From positions 1-12,938 of the forward strand of contig JAEUQS010000569.1 of assembly GCA_016789625.1 (NCBI GenBank): DNA of 12,938 nucleotides, given 5' to 3'. The stretch is from Acidobacteriota bacterium. GTDB lineage: Bacteria; Acidobacteriota; Thermoanaerobaculia; UBA5066. The position numbers were made by a program, and so were the translations under genes. The notes beneath the pieces are model-generated. The model was not told the DNA's origin. It made no database searches and was given only the letters and a program-made list of their open reading frames with translations. Each line of letters starts with the position of its first letter. The first letter of the stretch is position 1. Positions 1-8,104 of this stretch are shown piece after piece.

Positions 1-494
1 GGCCTCCGGATCACGGCCCGCGCGATCGCCACCCGCTGCCTCTCGCCGCCCGAGAGCGTGCGGGGCAGCGACGCCGCCCGGTCGGCCAGCGCCACGCGCT
101 CCAGCCCCTCGCGGGCCCGGAGGCGCGCCTCGCGCTCCGGAACGTTCGCGATGAAGAGAGGCAGGGCGACGTTCTCCTCCGCCGTGAGCTCCGGCAGCAG
201 GTGGTGGAGCTGGAACACGAAGCCGATCGCCTCGCCCCGGAGCGCCGCCTTCTTCTCGGGCGACAGGCTCTTCCAGCTCGTACCCGAAACCCGGACCTCG
301 CCCGCGTCGGGCTCGTCGAGGCCGGCGAAGAGATGGAGCAGCGTGGACTTCCCGCAGCCCGACGGTCCGACGATCGAGAGAAAGTCTCCGGCGAAGACCT
401 CGAGGTCGAGTCCGCGGAAGATCTCGACTCGGCCGGGTCCGGCCCCGAAGCCCTTCGCGAGCCCCCTCACCGAAAGCAGCGCTTCAGGCGGCAC
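1..494 (-). CDS. lolD: LolD-type ABC transporter ATP-binding protein (3' end beyond window)
   Basis: ATPase of the lipoprotein-releasing Lol ABC transporter, which powers extraction of outer-membrane lipoproteins from the inner membrane. Seen: Walker A GPSGCGKST at about residues 43-51, a Q-loop region FVFQLHHLLPE typical of LolD/MacB ATPases near residue 90, and the ABC signature LSGGERQRVAIARA near residue 145. The frame stays open to the window edge, so Walker B and the H-loop are not visible. The start is taken as GTG at 494, inside the last codons of the upstream permease gene. It is preceded on the minus strand by a GGAGG (505-501) with a 6-base spacer, a strong ribosome site that decides this start; a GTG eight codons later is the alternative. 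The overlap with the permease implies translational coupling. LolD is favoured over MacB or FtsE because of the adjacent LolC/E-type permease. The family is certain and the exact subfamily fairly sure. Confidence 0.88.
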   Translation of the reverse strand, partial: MPPEALLSVRGLAKGFGAGPGRVEIFRGLDLEVFAGDFLSIVGPSGCGKSTLLHLFAGLDEPDAGEVRVSGTSWKSLSPEKKAALRGEAIGFVFQLHHLLPELTAEENVALPLFIANVPEREARLRAREGLERVALADRAASLPRTLSGGERQRVAIARAVIRR

Positions 495-1640
495 GCAGGG
501 CCTCCGCCACGGGCAGGCGCGAGGCCGCCCGCGAGGGCCACGAGGCCGCGACGACCGACCACAGGAGCGAGACGGCCGCGATGGCGAGGAGATCGGGCAC
601 CCTCACCGTGAACGGCACGTGGGCGAGCCCGAAGACCTCGGCCGGCAACGGGATGAGCGCGAACCGGTCGAGCGCCATCGCGAGCCCCGTGCCCGCGACG
701 AGGCCCGTGGCGGTCCCCAGAACGCCGACGCCGAGCCCGGCCAGGAGGAACACCCGGGCGACGAGGCCCGGCGACGCGCCGAGCACCGCGAGCACCGCGG
801 CATCGGCCGAGCGGGTCGCGGCCAGGACGGCCGAGGTGGCGGCCAGATTGAGCCCCGCGACGAACACGATGAGGAAGACCGTGGCGAAGAGCGCGAAACG
901 CTCGAGCCGCAGCGCGGTCACGAGCGCGCGGTTGGCGTCCTCCCAGGTCGTCACGCGGAAGGCCTCCGTGCTCCGGGCCGCGAGGGCCGCCGCGATCTCT
1001 GCGGCGACGCGCGGCGCCTCGTTGGGATCCCGCAGCGTCAGCTCGTACGCGGTGGCGCCGTCTTCGGGCAGGAGGAAGAGCCGGCGTGCGGCCGCGAGCG
1101 GGAGCTCGGCCTCCCCCACCCGCCGCGAGGCCGGGCTCGAGGCGCGCAGCGCGCCGACCTCGAACGTCCCCACGATCGGGACGGGCCCGAGCGGCGAGAG
1201 CCGCGTTCGCGAGGACACGACCCTCACGGTGTCGCCCTCGAAGACGCCCAGGTCCCGCGCCTGGCTCGCGGTGAGGGCGAGCCCGTCCGCGTCGGTACGC
1301 CCCACGGCGATGGCCGGAACGGACGAATCGCCGTAGGAAACCCAGACCCTTCCGCGCGCGACCACCGAGAGCCGCGTGACGTCGGGCCGCGCCCGCAGCT
1401 CCTTCTCGAGCCCCTCGGACTCGCGCACCGCGTCACGCCCCAGGGGCTCGAGCGTGACGTGCGGCGTCTCGGCCGCGAGCCGCGCGCGGACGTGCTTCTG
1501 GAATCCCGCGAGGAGAGCGAGCGCGACGACGAGGGCGAGAACGCCGAGCACGAGACCCAGGAACGCCGCCAGAGCCACGACGCCGACCTGAGCCTCGCGG
1601 CGGGACGCGCTCAGATAGCGCCGGGCGAGGAACCAGGACG

Positions 1641-1644
<4 letters not shown>
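484..1644 (-). CDS. lolC: LolC/LolE-type lipoprotein-releasing ABC permease
   Basis: Inner-membrane permease partner of LolD. With the start proposed here it has 386 residues, near the family's usual length of about 400. It opens with MTSWFLARRYLSASRRE, matching the ARRYL start of LolC/E proteins, then one membrane helix at about 23-46 ending in GFQ, a large periplasmic domain at about 50-245, and three C-terminal helices at about 250-274, 298-322 and 350-368. The C-terminus P-S-R-A-A-S-R-L-P-V-A-E-A-L-R is the usual FtsX/MacB-type ending. No ATG, GTG or TTG is available upstream of the conserved N-terminus. The first conventional start (GTG at 1578) would cut into the first membrane helix and lose the ARRYL motif. 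The likely start is therefore CTG at 1644-1642, overlapping the lysS stop as CTGA. The family is confident; LolC versus LolE or the single-permease form LolF cannot be told, as only one permease is visible. Confidence 0.85.
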
Positions 1645-3203
<1,559 letters not shown>

Positions 3204-3213
3204 CAGGCCGCGG

Positions 3214-3219
3214 ATTGTA
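3214..3219 (-). promoter_or_regulatory. Candidate -10 box for lysS
   Basis: TACAAT on the minus strand (one mismatch to TATAAT) ends 10 bases before the lysS ATG. Transcription would begin within a few bases of the start codon, in line with the missing Shine-Dalgarno sequence. There is no convincing -35 box 16-18 bases upstream, so this is tentative. Confidence 0.35.
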
Positions 3220-3238
3220 GAGGCCGAAGCGAATCGGC

Positions 3239-3280
3239 ACCCCCCTCTTGGGGGGTCTGGGGGGATCGAGAAACCCCCAG
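3239..3280 (-). terminator. Tandem G/C-run hairpins between the 576-aa gene and lysS
   Basis: Two perfect inverted repeats lie side by side. The first is ACCCCCC/GGGGGGT with a 4-base loop (3239-3256). The second is CTGGGGG/CCCCCAG with a 10-base loop (3257-3280). They sit directly after the stop of the 576-residue gene, so they could end its transcript. There is no T-run behind them on either strand, so intrinsic termination would be imperfect. The runs can also pair in a mutually exclusive way, the C6 run with either G6 run. Confidence 0.4.
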
Positions 3281-3282
3281 GA

Positions 3283-5013
3283 TCAGGCTGGCACCAAGGA
3301 GTTGTGGAGGAGCCACAGGCCCGCGAACGTGCGCAGGAGACGGAAGCGCGAGCGCGTCGTCTCGTTGAGCCGTTCGCGAATCCCCTCGCGCGCCTCGCGC
3401 TCGATGGTCGCCCGGAACCGCCGGTCGAGCTCCTGCGAGCGGCCGAGGCAGGCCGCGCAATCGCGCAGCTTCTCCGGCGGGGCCATCTCGGGCTTGCCCT
3501 CGGGGGCTTCCTTCATCTCCGAGGCCATCTCGTCCATGCGCACGCGGAGCGACGCCGCCTCGAGGAGAAGGAAATCCCGCTCGCGGAGATGGCCATCCTG
3601 CGAGAGCTCCTCGCGGAGCACGCGTCTCGCCGAGCTGATCTCCCAGGCCTCGAGCCGCAGGCGGGCGATGGCCCGGCCGTAGATGGAGCTCCTCGAGCCG
3701 GTCCCCTCGTCCATGAGGTCGACGGTGGAGAGGATCTTCCCGGCCCATTCGGCGATCAGGGCATCGTGCAGCGGCCCGGTCTGCTGCGGCTGCTCCTGCG
3801 CCGGGTAGTAGTTGGGCTCCGTGCCGCGCTCGCTGCCCGCGGACGGACGGGCGTCGCGCGCATCGCGCGCATCGCGTGCCTCTCGCGCGTCGCGCACCGT
3901 GGCCGCCACCGTTTCGGCACGGGCCATGGCCTGCGGATCCCGGAGCGAGTACGCGACGATCTGCTCGTAGGGGTCGGCGGCGACGGTGCGGGCCGTCTTC
4001 CTCGTGAACGTGGCCGTCGACTCGAGCTTCGACTCCGGATCCACCTTCGCGAGGAGGCTCCCGATGGATTCCGAGAGCCGCGTCACGTCCTGCGCCCGTA
4101 CCTGGCCTTCGGTCTTGTCCTTCTCGAACTCCTCGCGGATCTCCTTGAAGCGCTGGAACTCCTCGCGCAGCTCGGCCTGCTGGAACGCGGGGTTCCGCTC
4201 GAGCTCCTGCTCGATCTCGTCGAGCGCGCGGGTGGAGTCGGAGATGCGCTTCTCTTCGTCCTCGTAGAGCTTCTGGAACTTGTTCTTGGCCGCCAGGTTC
4301 GTCTCGAGGATCGCCGAGAGCACCTCGACGGAATAGAACGCCGCGCCGACCCGGTGCTTCAGAGTTCGCACGTTCTCGAGGATCTTCTTCTCGGTGAGGT
4401 CCTCGAAGCGGCTGCAGGCCTCGATGTCCTTGCGGAGCTGGTCGAACGCCATCACGAGGCCGCGGACCTCCCCGGGATCCACCGGCTGGCGCTTCGTGAG
4501 CGCGAGGTAGCCCCCGAACAGCTTCTGGAGCTCCTGGGGGAACCGCGGCATGTAGTGGCCGTCGTCGAGGGAGCGGCGGGCGCCCACGAGCGTGATGAGG
4601 AAGTCCATCTTGTCGAGGACGTCGCCCGAGACGTTGCGGGCGTAGAAATAGAACCGGAGGAGCGAGAGGAGGAGCTTCTCGTCCTCGGTGCGGACCTTCT
4701 CGAAGAAGCGGCGCACGTAGTTCGGGGCGAGCTTCCCGTCGGCCTCCCAGATCGTCCGGTACATGCCGTCGAGCTGCGCCTCGTGCTTGTTGATCGTGTC
4801 GAGGACGACGGCCGGTGGCTGGAACGTCATCAGCTCGGTGATGCGCTTGATGTCGTTGTACAGGGCCTGGAAGTCGATCTTGTACGGCGGGGCGTCCTGG
4901 AAGAAGGTCTTGTGCAGCCCCTGCAGGAACTGGTGGAACGTCCACAGCGTCTTGAACTTCTCCGAGAGCCGCGTGTAGGCCTGGTGAAGGTCCTTCAGGT
5001 CGACGATGGACAC
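3283..5013 (-). CDS. Hypothetical 576-aa mostly helical protein with charged repeat linker
   Basis: I do not recognise this protein. It is genuine coding sequence: it has a GTG start at 5013, a GAGGAG ribosome site 5-6 bases upstream and a TATAAT promoter box at a sensible distance. No signal peptide or clear membrane helix is seen, so it is probably cytoplasmic. The N-terminal half (about 1-240) looks alpha-helical with many aromatic residues. About 240-305 is rich in Glu, Lys and Arg and looks like a coiled coil. A low-complexity linker of A-R-D/E tripeptides at about 374-389 precedes a disordered Pro/Gln stretch (about 397-414). The C-terminal part (about 415-560) is again helical and contains one CAAC pair at about 519-522. 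No catalytic motif stands out. A scaffold or structural role is possible, but nothing proves it. Its neighbours are housekeeping genes that do not point to a function. Confidence 0.8.
   Translation of the reverse strand: MSIVDLKDLHQAYTRLSEKFKTLWTFHQFLQGLHKTFFQDAPPYKIDFQALYNDIKRITELMTFQPPAVVLDTINKHEAQLDGMYRTIWEADGKLAPNYVRRFFEKVRTEDEKLLLSLLRFYFYARNVSGDVLDKMDFLITLVGARRSLDDGHYMPRFPQELQKLFGGYLALTKRQPVDPGEVRGLVMAFDQLRKDIEACSRFEDLTEKKILENVRTLKHRVGAAFYSVEVLSAILETNLAAKNKFQKLYEDEEKRISDSTRALDEIEQELERNPAFQQAELREEFQRFKEIREEFEKDKTEGQVRAQDVTRLSESIGSLLAKVDPESKLESTATFTRKTARTVAADPYEQIVAYSLRDPQAMARAETVAATVRDAREARDARDARDARPSAGSERGTEPNYYPAQEQPQQTGPLHDALIAEWAGKILSTVDLMDEGTGSRSSIYGRAIARLRLEAWEISSARRVLREELSQDGHLRERDFLLLEAASLRVRMDEMASEMKEAPEGKPEMAPPEKLRDCAACLGRSQELDRRFRATIEREAREGIRERLNETTRSRFRLLRTFAGLWLLHNSLVPA
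3851..3895 (-). repeat. Five imperfect 9-bp tandem repeats inside the 576-aa gene
   Basis: Five consecutive 9-base units (gcgtcgcgc, gcatcgcgc, gcatcgcgt, gcctctcgc, gcgtcgcgc on the plus strand) encode alternating Ala-Arg-Asp/Glu on the minus strand, giving a mixed-charge linker. Unit number could change by slippage without breaking the frame. Confidence 0.85.
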
Positions 5014-5046
5014 GTGTTCTCCTCTAATTCCAGCCCGGACGCCTCG

Positions 5047-5052
5047 ATTATA
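5047..5052 (-). promoter_or_regulatory. -10 box (perfect TATAAT) for the 576-aa gene
   Basis: The minus strand reads TATAAT at 5052-5047. Transcription would start near 5040, leaving a leader of about 27 bases that holds the GAGGAG ribosome site before the GTG at 5013. No good TTGACA-like -35 is seen. The box shares four bases with the divergent hpt -10 box. Confidence 0.55.
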
Positions 5053-5054
5053 GT
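5049..5054 (+). promoter_or_regulatory. -10 box (TATAGT) for hpt, giving a leaderless start
   Basis: TATAGT ends 6 bases before the hpt GTG at 5061, so the expected transcription start falls on or next to the start codon. No Shine-Dalgarno sequence lies upstream of that GTG, which agrees with a leaderless mRNA. The -35 region is weak. It overlaps the opposing TATAAT. Confidence 0.5.
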
Positions 5055-5060
5055 GACCAC

Positions 5061-5579
5061 GTGATCGATCGAACTCTGCTTTCCGAACAAGCGATCTCGG
5101 ATCGCCTCGACGGCCTCGCCCGCGAGATCGACCTGGCCTACGCCGGACGCGAGATTCTCGCGATCGGCGTCCTGAAGGGATCGGTCTTCTTCATGACCGA
5201 TCTCCTGAAGCGCGTCACGAACCCCGTGGTCGTGGATTTCCTGCAGGTGCGTTCCTACGCAGGCACGCAGTCTTCGGGGAACATCCAGCTCGTCCACGAC
5301 CTCTCGATGGACGTCGAGAACAAGGACGTCCTCCTCTTCGAGGACGTCGTGGACACGGGCCTCACGCTCCGCAAGATGCTCGAGCTCCTCTCCTCGAGGA
5401 AGCCCCGCTCCCTGCGCGTGGCCTCGCTCCTCAAGAAGGACCTTCACGAGAACGCCGACATCACGGTGGACTTCCTGGGCTTCACCATCGGCAAGGAGTT
5501 CGTCGTGGGGTACGGCCTCGACCTCGACGAGAGGTTCCGCAATCTCCCCTACATCGCCATCTGGGATCCCACGAGGTAG
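5061..5579 (+). CDS. hpt: Hypoxanthine phosphoribosyltransferase
   Basis: Purine-salvage enzyme that makes IMP (and usually GMP) from hypoxanthine (guanine) and PRPP in the cytoplasm. The 172 residues are typical of bacterial Hpt (about 175-185). Seen: the loop LKGS at about 38-41, the flexible-loop Ser-Ser-Gly at about 71-73, the PRPP-binding signature LLFEDVVDTGLTL at about 91-103 with the paired acidic residues Glu94-Asp95, a downstream Lys-Lys in LLKKDL that contacts the purine ring in the family, and the C-terminal FVVGYGLDLDERFRNLPYIA. Translation starts at GTG 5061 with no ribosome site, and a TATAGT box places the transcript start at this codon. ridA follows after 6 bases, so the two are probably co-transcribed. 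The usual neighbours tilS and ftsH are absent from the window. Confidence 0.95.
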   Translation: MIDRTLLSEQAISDRLDGLAREIDLAYAGREILAIGVLKGSVFFMTDLLKRVTNPVVVDFLQVRSYAGTQSSGNIQLVHDLSMDVENKDVLLFEDVVDTGLTLRKMLELLSSRKPRSLRVASLLKKDLHENADITVDFLGFTIGKEFVVGYGLDLDERFRNLPYIAIWDPTR

Positions 5580-5585
5580 CCGCGC

Positions 5586-5969
5586 ATGAGCTCGCTCACC
5601 ACCATCGCCGTTCCCGGCGCCCCCAAAGCCATCGGCCCCTACGCGCAGGGGATCGTCGCGAACGGATTCCTGTTCACCGCCGGCCAGGTTCCCCTGAACC
5701 CCGACACCATGACGCTCGTGGAAGGCGACATCGCGGCCCAGACCGAGCGGATCTTCGACAACCTCGAAGCCATCGTCACGGGCGCGGGCACGACGCTCGG
5801 CCGCACGGTGAAGGCCACGGTCTATCTCATGGACATGGCCGACTTCGCGGCCATGAACGCCGTGTTCGAGAAGCGCTTCGAGGGCCACCGGCCCGCCCGC
5901 TCGACGGTCCAGGTCTCGCGCCTTCCGGCGGCGGCCCGGGTCGAGATCGACCTCATCGTCGCGCTTTAG
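5586..5969 (+). CDS. ridA: RidA family reactive enamine/imine deaminase
   Basis: Hydrolyses reactive 2-aminoacrylate and related enamines/imines released by PLP enzymes, protecting cellular PLP enzymes. The 127 residues are full family length. Both hallmark residues fall at the classical positions: Arg105 in PARSTVQVSRLP and Glu120 in ARVEIDLIVAL. The N-terminal part AIGPYAQGIVANGFLFTAGQ is typical RidA. The ATG at 5586 lies 6 bases after the hpt stop, with a GAGG ribosome site overlapping the end of hpt. A compact inverted repeat (GCGCT-TT-AGCGC, 5961-5972) spans its stop codon but has no T-run, so read-through into the next gene is plausible. Assignment to RidA itself rather than another Rid subgroup is well supported by Arg105. 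Confidence 0.95.
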   Translation: MSSLTTIAVPGAPKAIGPYAQGIVANGFLFTAGQVPLNPDTMTLVEGDIAAQTERIFDNLEAIVTGAGTTLGRTVKATVYLMDMADFAAMNAVFEKRFEGHRPARSTVQVSRLPAAARVEIDLIVAL

Positions 5970-6008
5970 CGCTCATCCAGGGAGGGGCCTTCCGGCGTAG
6001 AGCCGTGC

Positions 6009-7271
6009 GTGGACGCCGGGCTGCGCATCGCCATCGCCGGATCGGGCATCTCCGGCCTCGCCGCCGGCTGGCTCCTCTCGCGGCGCCACACGGTGACCCT
6101 GTACGAGGCCGACTCGCGGCTGGGCGGCCACACGCACACGCACGACGTGGCGACCCCCGAGGGCACGGCCCGGGTCGACACGGGCTTCATCGTCCACAAC
6201 GAGGTCAACTACCCGCTCCTGGTGAGGCTCCTCCGGGAGCTCGGTCTCGCGACCCGCCCGAGCGACATGTCCTTCGGAGTCAGCGGCGGGAACGCTCCCA
6301 CGTGGTCGAGCCGGGGCGTCGCCGGCCTCTTCGCCGACCCGAGGAACGCGATCTCGCCGGCCTTCTACCGGTTCCTCCTCGACATCACGCGGTTCAACCG
6401 CAGGGCCCCGCGGCTTCTCGACGAGCCGGGAGCCGAGCGCCTCACGCTCGGGGGACTCCTCCGGCGCGAGGGGTTCTCCGAGGCTTTCGAGAACGGCTAC
6501 CTGCGGCCGATGGCCTCGGCCGTGTGGTCGACGCCGTCCCGGGAGCTCGCGGACTTCCCCGCCGCGACGCTCGTGGAGTTCTTCCGCAACCACGGCTACC
6601 TGGGCGTCACCACGCAGCACCCCTGGCGGGTGCTCGAAGGCGGCAGCTCGGCGTACATCCCGCATCTGGCGGCCGCCTTCGGCGATCGCATCCGTCTGGG
6701 CACGGGTGTGAAGCGCGTCGAAAGAGACGCGGAGGGCGTGACCGTTCACGCGGGCGACCGCGCTCCCGAGCGCTACGACGCGATCGTTCTCGCCGTGCAC
6801 GGTGATCACGTGCTCCGAATGCTCGCCGCGCCCACACCCCACGAGGAATCGGTCTTCTCCGAATTCCGGAGCTCCGTGAACCCCACGTGGCTCCATACCG
6901 ATACGTCGTTCCTGCCGAAGAGCCGCGCGGCGTGGGCGTCCTGGAACTACCACGTGGCGCCGGGCCCTCACGCGACGGGCACGAGAGTCACGTACCACAT
7001 GAACCGGCTCCAGTCCCTGCAGACGAGGCGCGACCTCTGCGTCACGTTGCACCCGGAGGGCCTCGTGGACGAGAGCCTCGCGCTCCGCAAGCTCTCCTAC
7101 GAACACCCCCTCTTCACGCGGGAGAGCGTGGACTCGCAGAAGAGGTGGAACGCGGTGAGCGGCCGGAACCGCACGCACTACGCGGGCGCCTACTGGGGCT
7201 ACGGATTCCACGAGGACGGCCTCGCCTCCGCGGTCCGCGTGGCCGGGGCGCTCGGGGTCTCGTGGCCGTGA
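6009..7271 (+). CDS. FAD-dependent amine-oxidase-like flavoprotein of the fatty-acid modification trio
   Basis: Predicted flavoenzyme acting on acyl chains together with the DUF1365 and methyltransferase genes downstream. The N-terminus has the dinucleotide-binding fold: GSGISG at 11-16, Glu33 at the end of the second strand (LYEAD), then LGGHTHTHDV at 38-47. Typical motifs of the COG2907-type oxidoreductases follow: GFIVHNEVNYP near 60-70 and the C-terminal FAD-contacting stretch HYAGAYWGYGFHEDGL near 387-402. The length of 420 fits the family. The GTG at 6009 puts the first strand at residue 5; no strong ribosome site is adjacent, and a GGAGGGG lies about 20 bases upstream. The stop overlaps the next start by four bases. 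In M. tuberculosis the homologous trio is Rv0449c-Rv0448c-ufaA1. Whether it desaturates, saturates or oxidises the lipid is not readable from sequence. Confidence 0.88.
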   Translation: MDAGLRIAIAGSGISGLAAGWLLSRRHTVTLYEADSRLGGHTHTHDVATPEGTARVDTGFIVHNEVNYPLLVRLLRELGLATRPSDMSFGVSGGNAPTWSSRGVAGLFADPRNAISPAFYRFLLDITRFNRRAPRLLDEPGAERLTLGGLLRREGFSEAFENGYLRPMASAVWSTPSRELADFPAATLVEFFRNHGYLGVTTQHPWRVLEGGSSAYIPHLAAAFGDRIRLGTGVKRVERDAEGVTVHAGDRAPERYDAIVLAVHGDHVLRMLAAPTPHEESVFSEFRSSVNPTWLHTDTSFLPKSRAAWASWNYHVAPGPHATGTRVTYHMNRLQSLQTRRDLCVTLHPEGLVDESLALRKLSYEHPLFTRESVDSQKRWNAVSGRNRTHYAGAYWGYGFHEDGLASAVRVAGALGVSWP

Positions 7272-8104
7272 TCGAGCCCGGAATCTACGAAGGTGTCCTC
7301 CGCCACCGGCGCACGAATCCGAAGGCCCATGCGTTCGCGTATCGCGTGTCGCTGGCCTTTCTCGATATCGATCGGCTCGCCGAGCTGAGCTCCGTGTCGC
7401 CGTTCCTCTCCTACGAGCGCTTCAACTGGATCTCCGTTCACGAGAGCGACCACCTCGCCTCTCGGCGGCCCGATCGCTTCGGGGCCCGCCGGGGCGACCC
7501 ATCGAGGCCGCTCCGGGAGCGGCTCCAGGAGGAAGCCGCCCTCGCCGGAGCGCGTTGGCCCGAGGGCCGCACGTTCCTCCTCACGCACTTTCGCTATCTG
7601 GGCTACTGCTTCAACCCGGTCTCGTACTACTACGGCTACGGGCCCTCGGGGCTCCTCGAGATGGTCGCGGCCGAGATCCACAACACGTTCGGCGAGAAGC
7701 ACGTGTACTTCATGGACCGGGGCGCGGGGGAGCCTTCACCGAACGGCTTCGCGTCCTCGTTCGACAAGGTCTTCCACATCTCTCCGTTCCTCTCCATGGC
7801 GGGGCGCTACCGGTTCGCGTTCGGCGAGCCCGGCAAGAGGCTCCACGTCGCCGTCACCGCCGAGGACCGCGGCGTTCCGCTTTTCGACGCGCAGCTCGTC
7901 CTCGAGAGGCGCGAGCTCTCGCGCGCGAGCGTTCACAGCCACCTGCGCCGCTTTCCGCTCGAGACCGTCGAGGTCACCGCCGCGATTCACTGGGAGGCGC
8001 TGCGCCTCCTCCTCAAGGGGGTTCCCGTGTTCACCCACCCGAAGAAGCTCGCCGCCCGTGTCCCGGGCGCGGCCGCCCGTGTCCCGGGCGCGGCCGCACG
8101 ATGA
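7268..8104 (+). CDS. DUF1365 family protein
   Basis: Conserved partner in the flavoprotein-DUF1365-methyltransferase trio; its biochemical role is not known to me. The 278 residues show the family signatures: YEGVLRHRRTNPKAHAFAYRV at about 7-26, FRYLGYCFNPVSYYYGYG at about 108-125, EIHNTFGEKHVYF at about 136-148 and KVFHISPFLSM at about 167-177. The start is taken as GTG 7268, which forms a GTGA overlap with the preceding stop; GTG 7262, two codons upstream, is the alternative. The stop overlaps the methyltransferase ATG as ATGA, so the three genes are translationally coupled. The extreme C-terminus is unusual: after HPKKLA, where a typical member could well end, it carries two copies of ARVPGAA encoded by a 21-bp tandem duplication. 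Confidence 0.9.
   Translation: MIEPGIYEGVLRHRRTNPKAHAFAYRVSLAFLDIDRLAELSSVSPFLSYERFNWISVHESDHLASRRPDRFGARRGDPSRPLRERLQEEAALAGARWPEGRTFLLTHFRYLGYCFNPVSYYYGYGPSGLLEMVAAEIHNTFGEKHVYFMDRGAGEPSPNGFASSFDKVFHISPFLSMAGRYRFAFGEPGKRLHVAVTAEDRGVPLFDAQLVLERRELSRASVHSHLRRFPLETVEVTAAIHWEALRLLLKGVPVFTHPKKLAARVPGAAARVPGAAAR
8051..8100 (+). repeat. 21-bp tandem duplication at the DUF1365 gene end
   Basis: Two exact 21-base copies (8051-8071 and 8072-8092), each beginning gccgcccgtg and containing tcccggg, are followed by a partial third copy (8093-8100, 7 of 8 matching). They encode the last residues of the DUF1365 protein and end directly at the ATGA start of the methyltransferase gene, so copy number could alter both the C-terminus and translation initiation there. 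Confidence 0.95.

Noticed and set aside
3250..3264. G-quadruplex at the two G6 runs
   Set aside because: Only two G runs separated by TCT; a four-run intramolecular quadruplex would need zero-length loops, and hairpin pairing is more likely.
5961..5972. Short inverted repeat GCGCT-TT-AGCGC at the ridA stop as a terminator
   Set aside because: A 5-bp stem with a 2-base loop and no T-run is too weak; only noted under ridA.
6887..7267. Upstream extension of the DUF1365 frame
   Set aside because: The extension lies within the flavoprotein gene, and the DUF1365 homology starts at the GTGA overlap.
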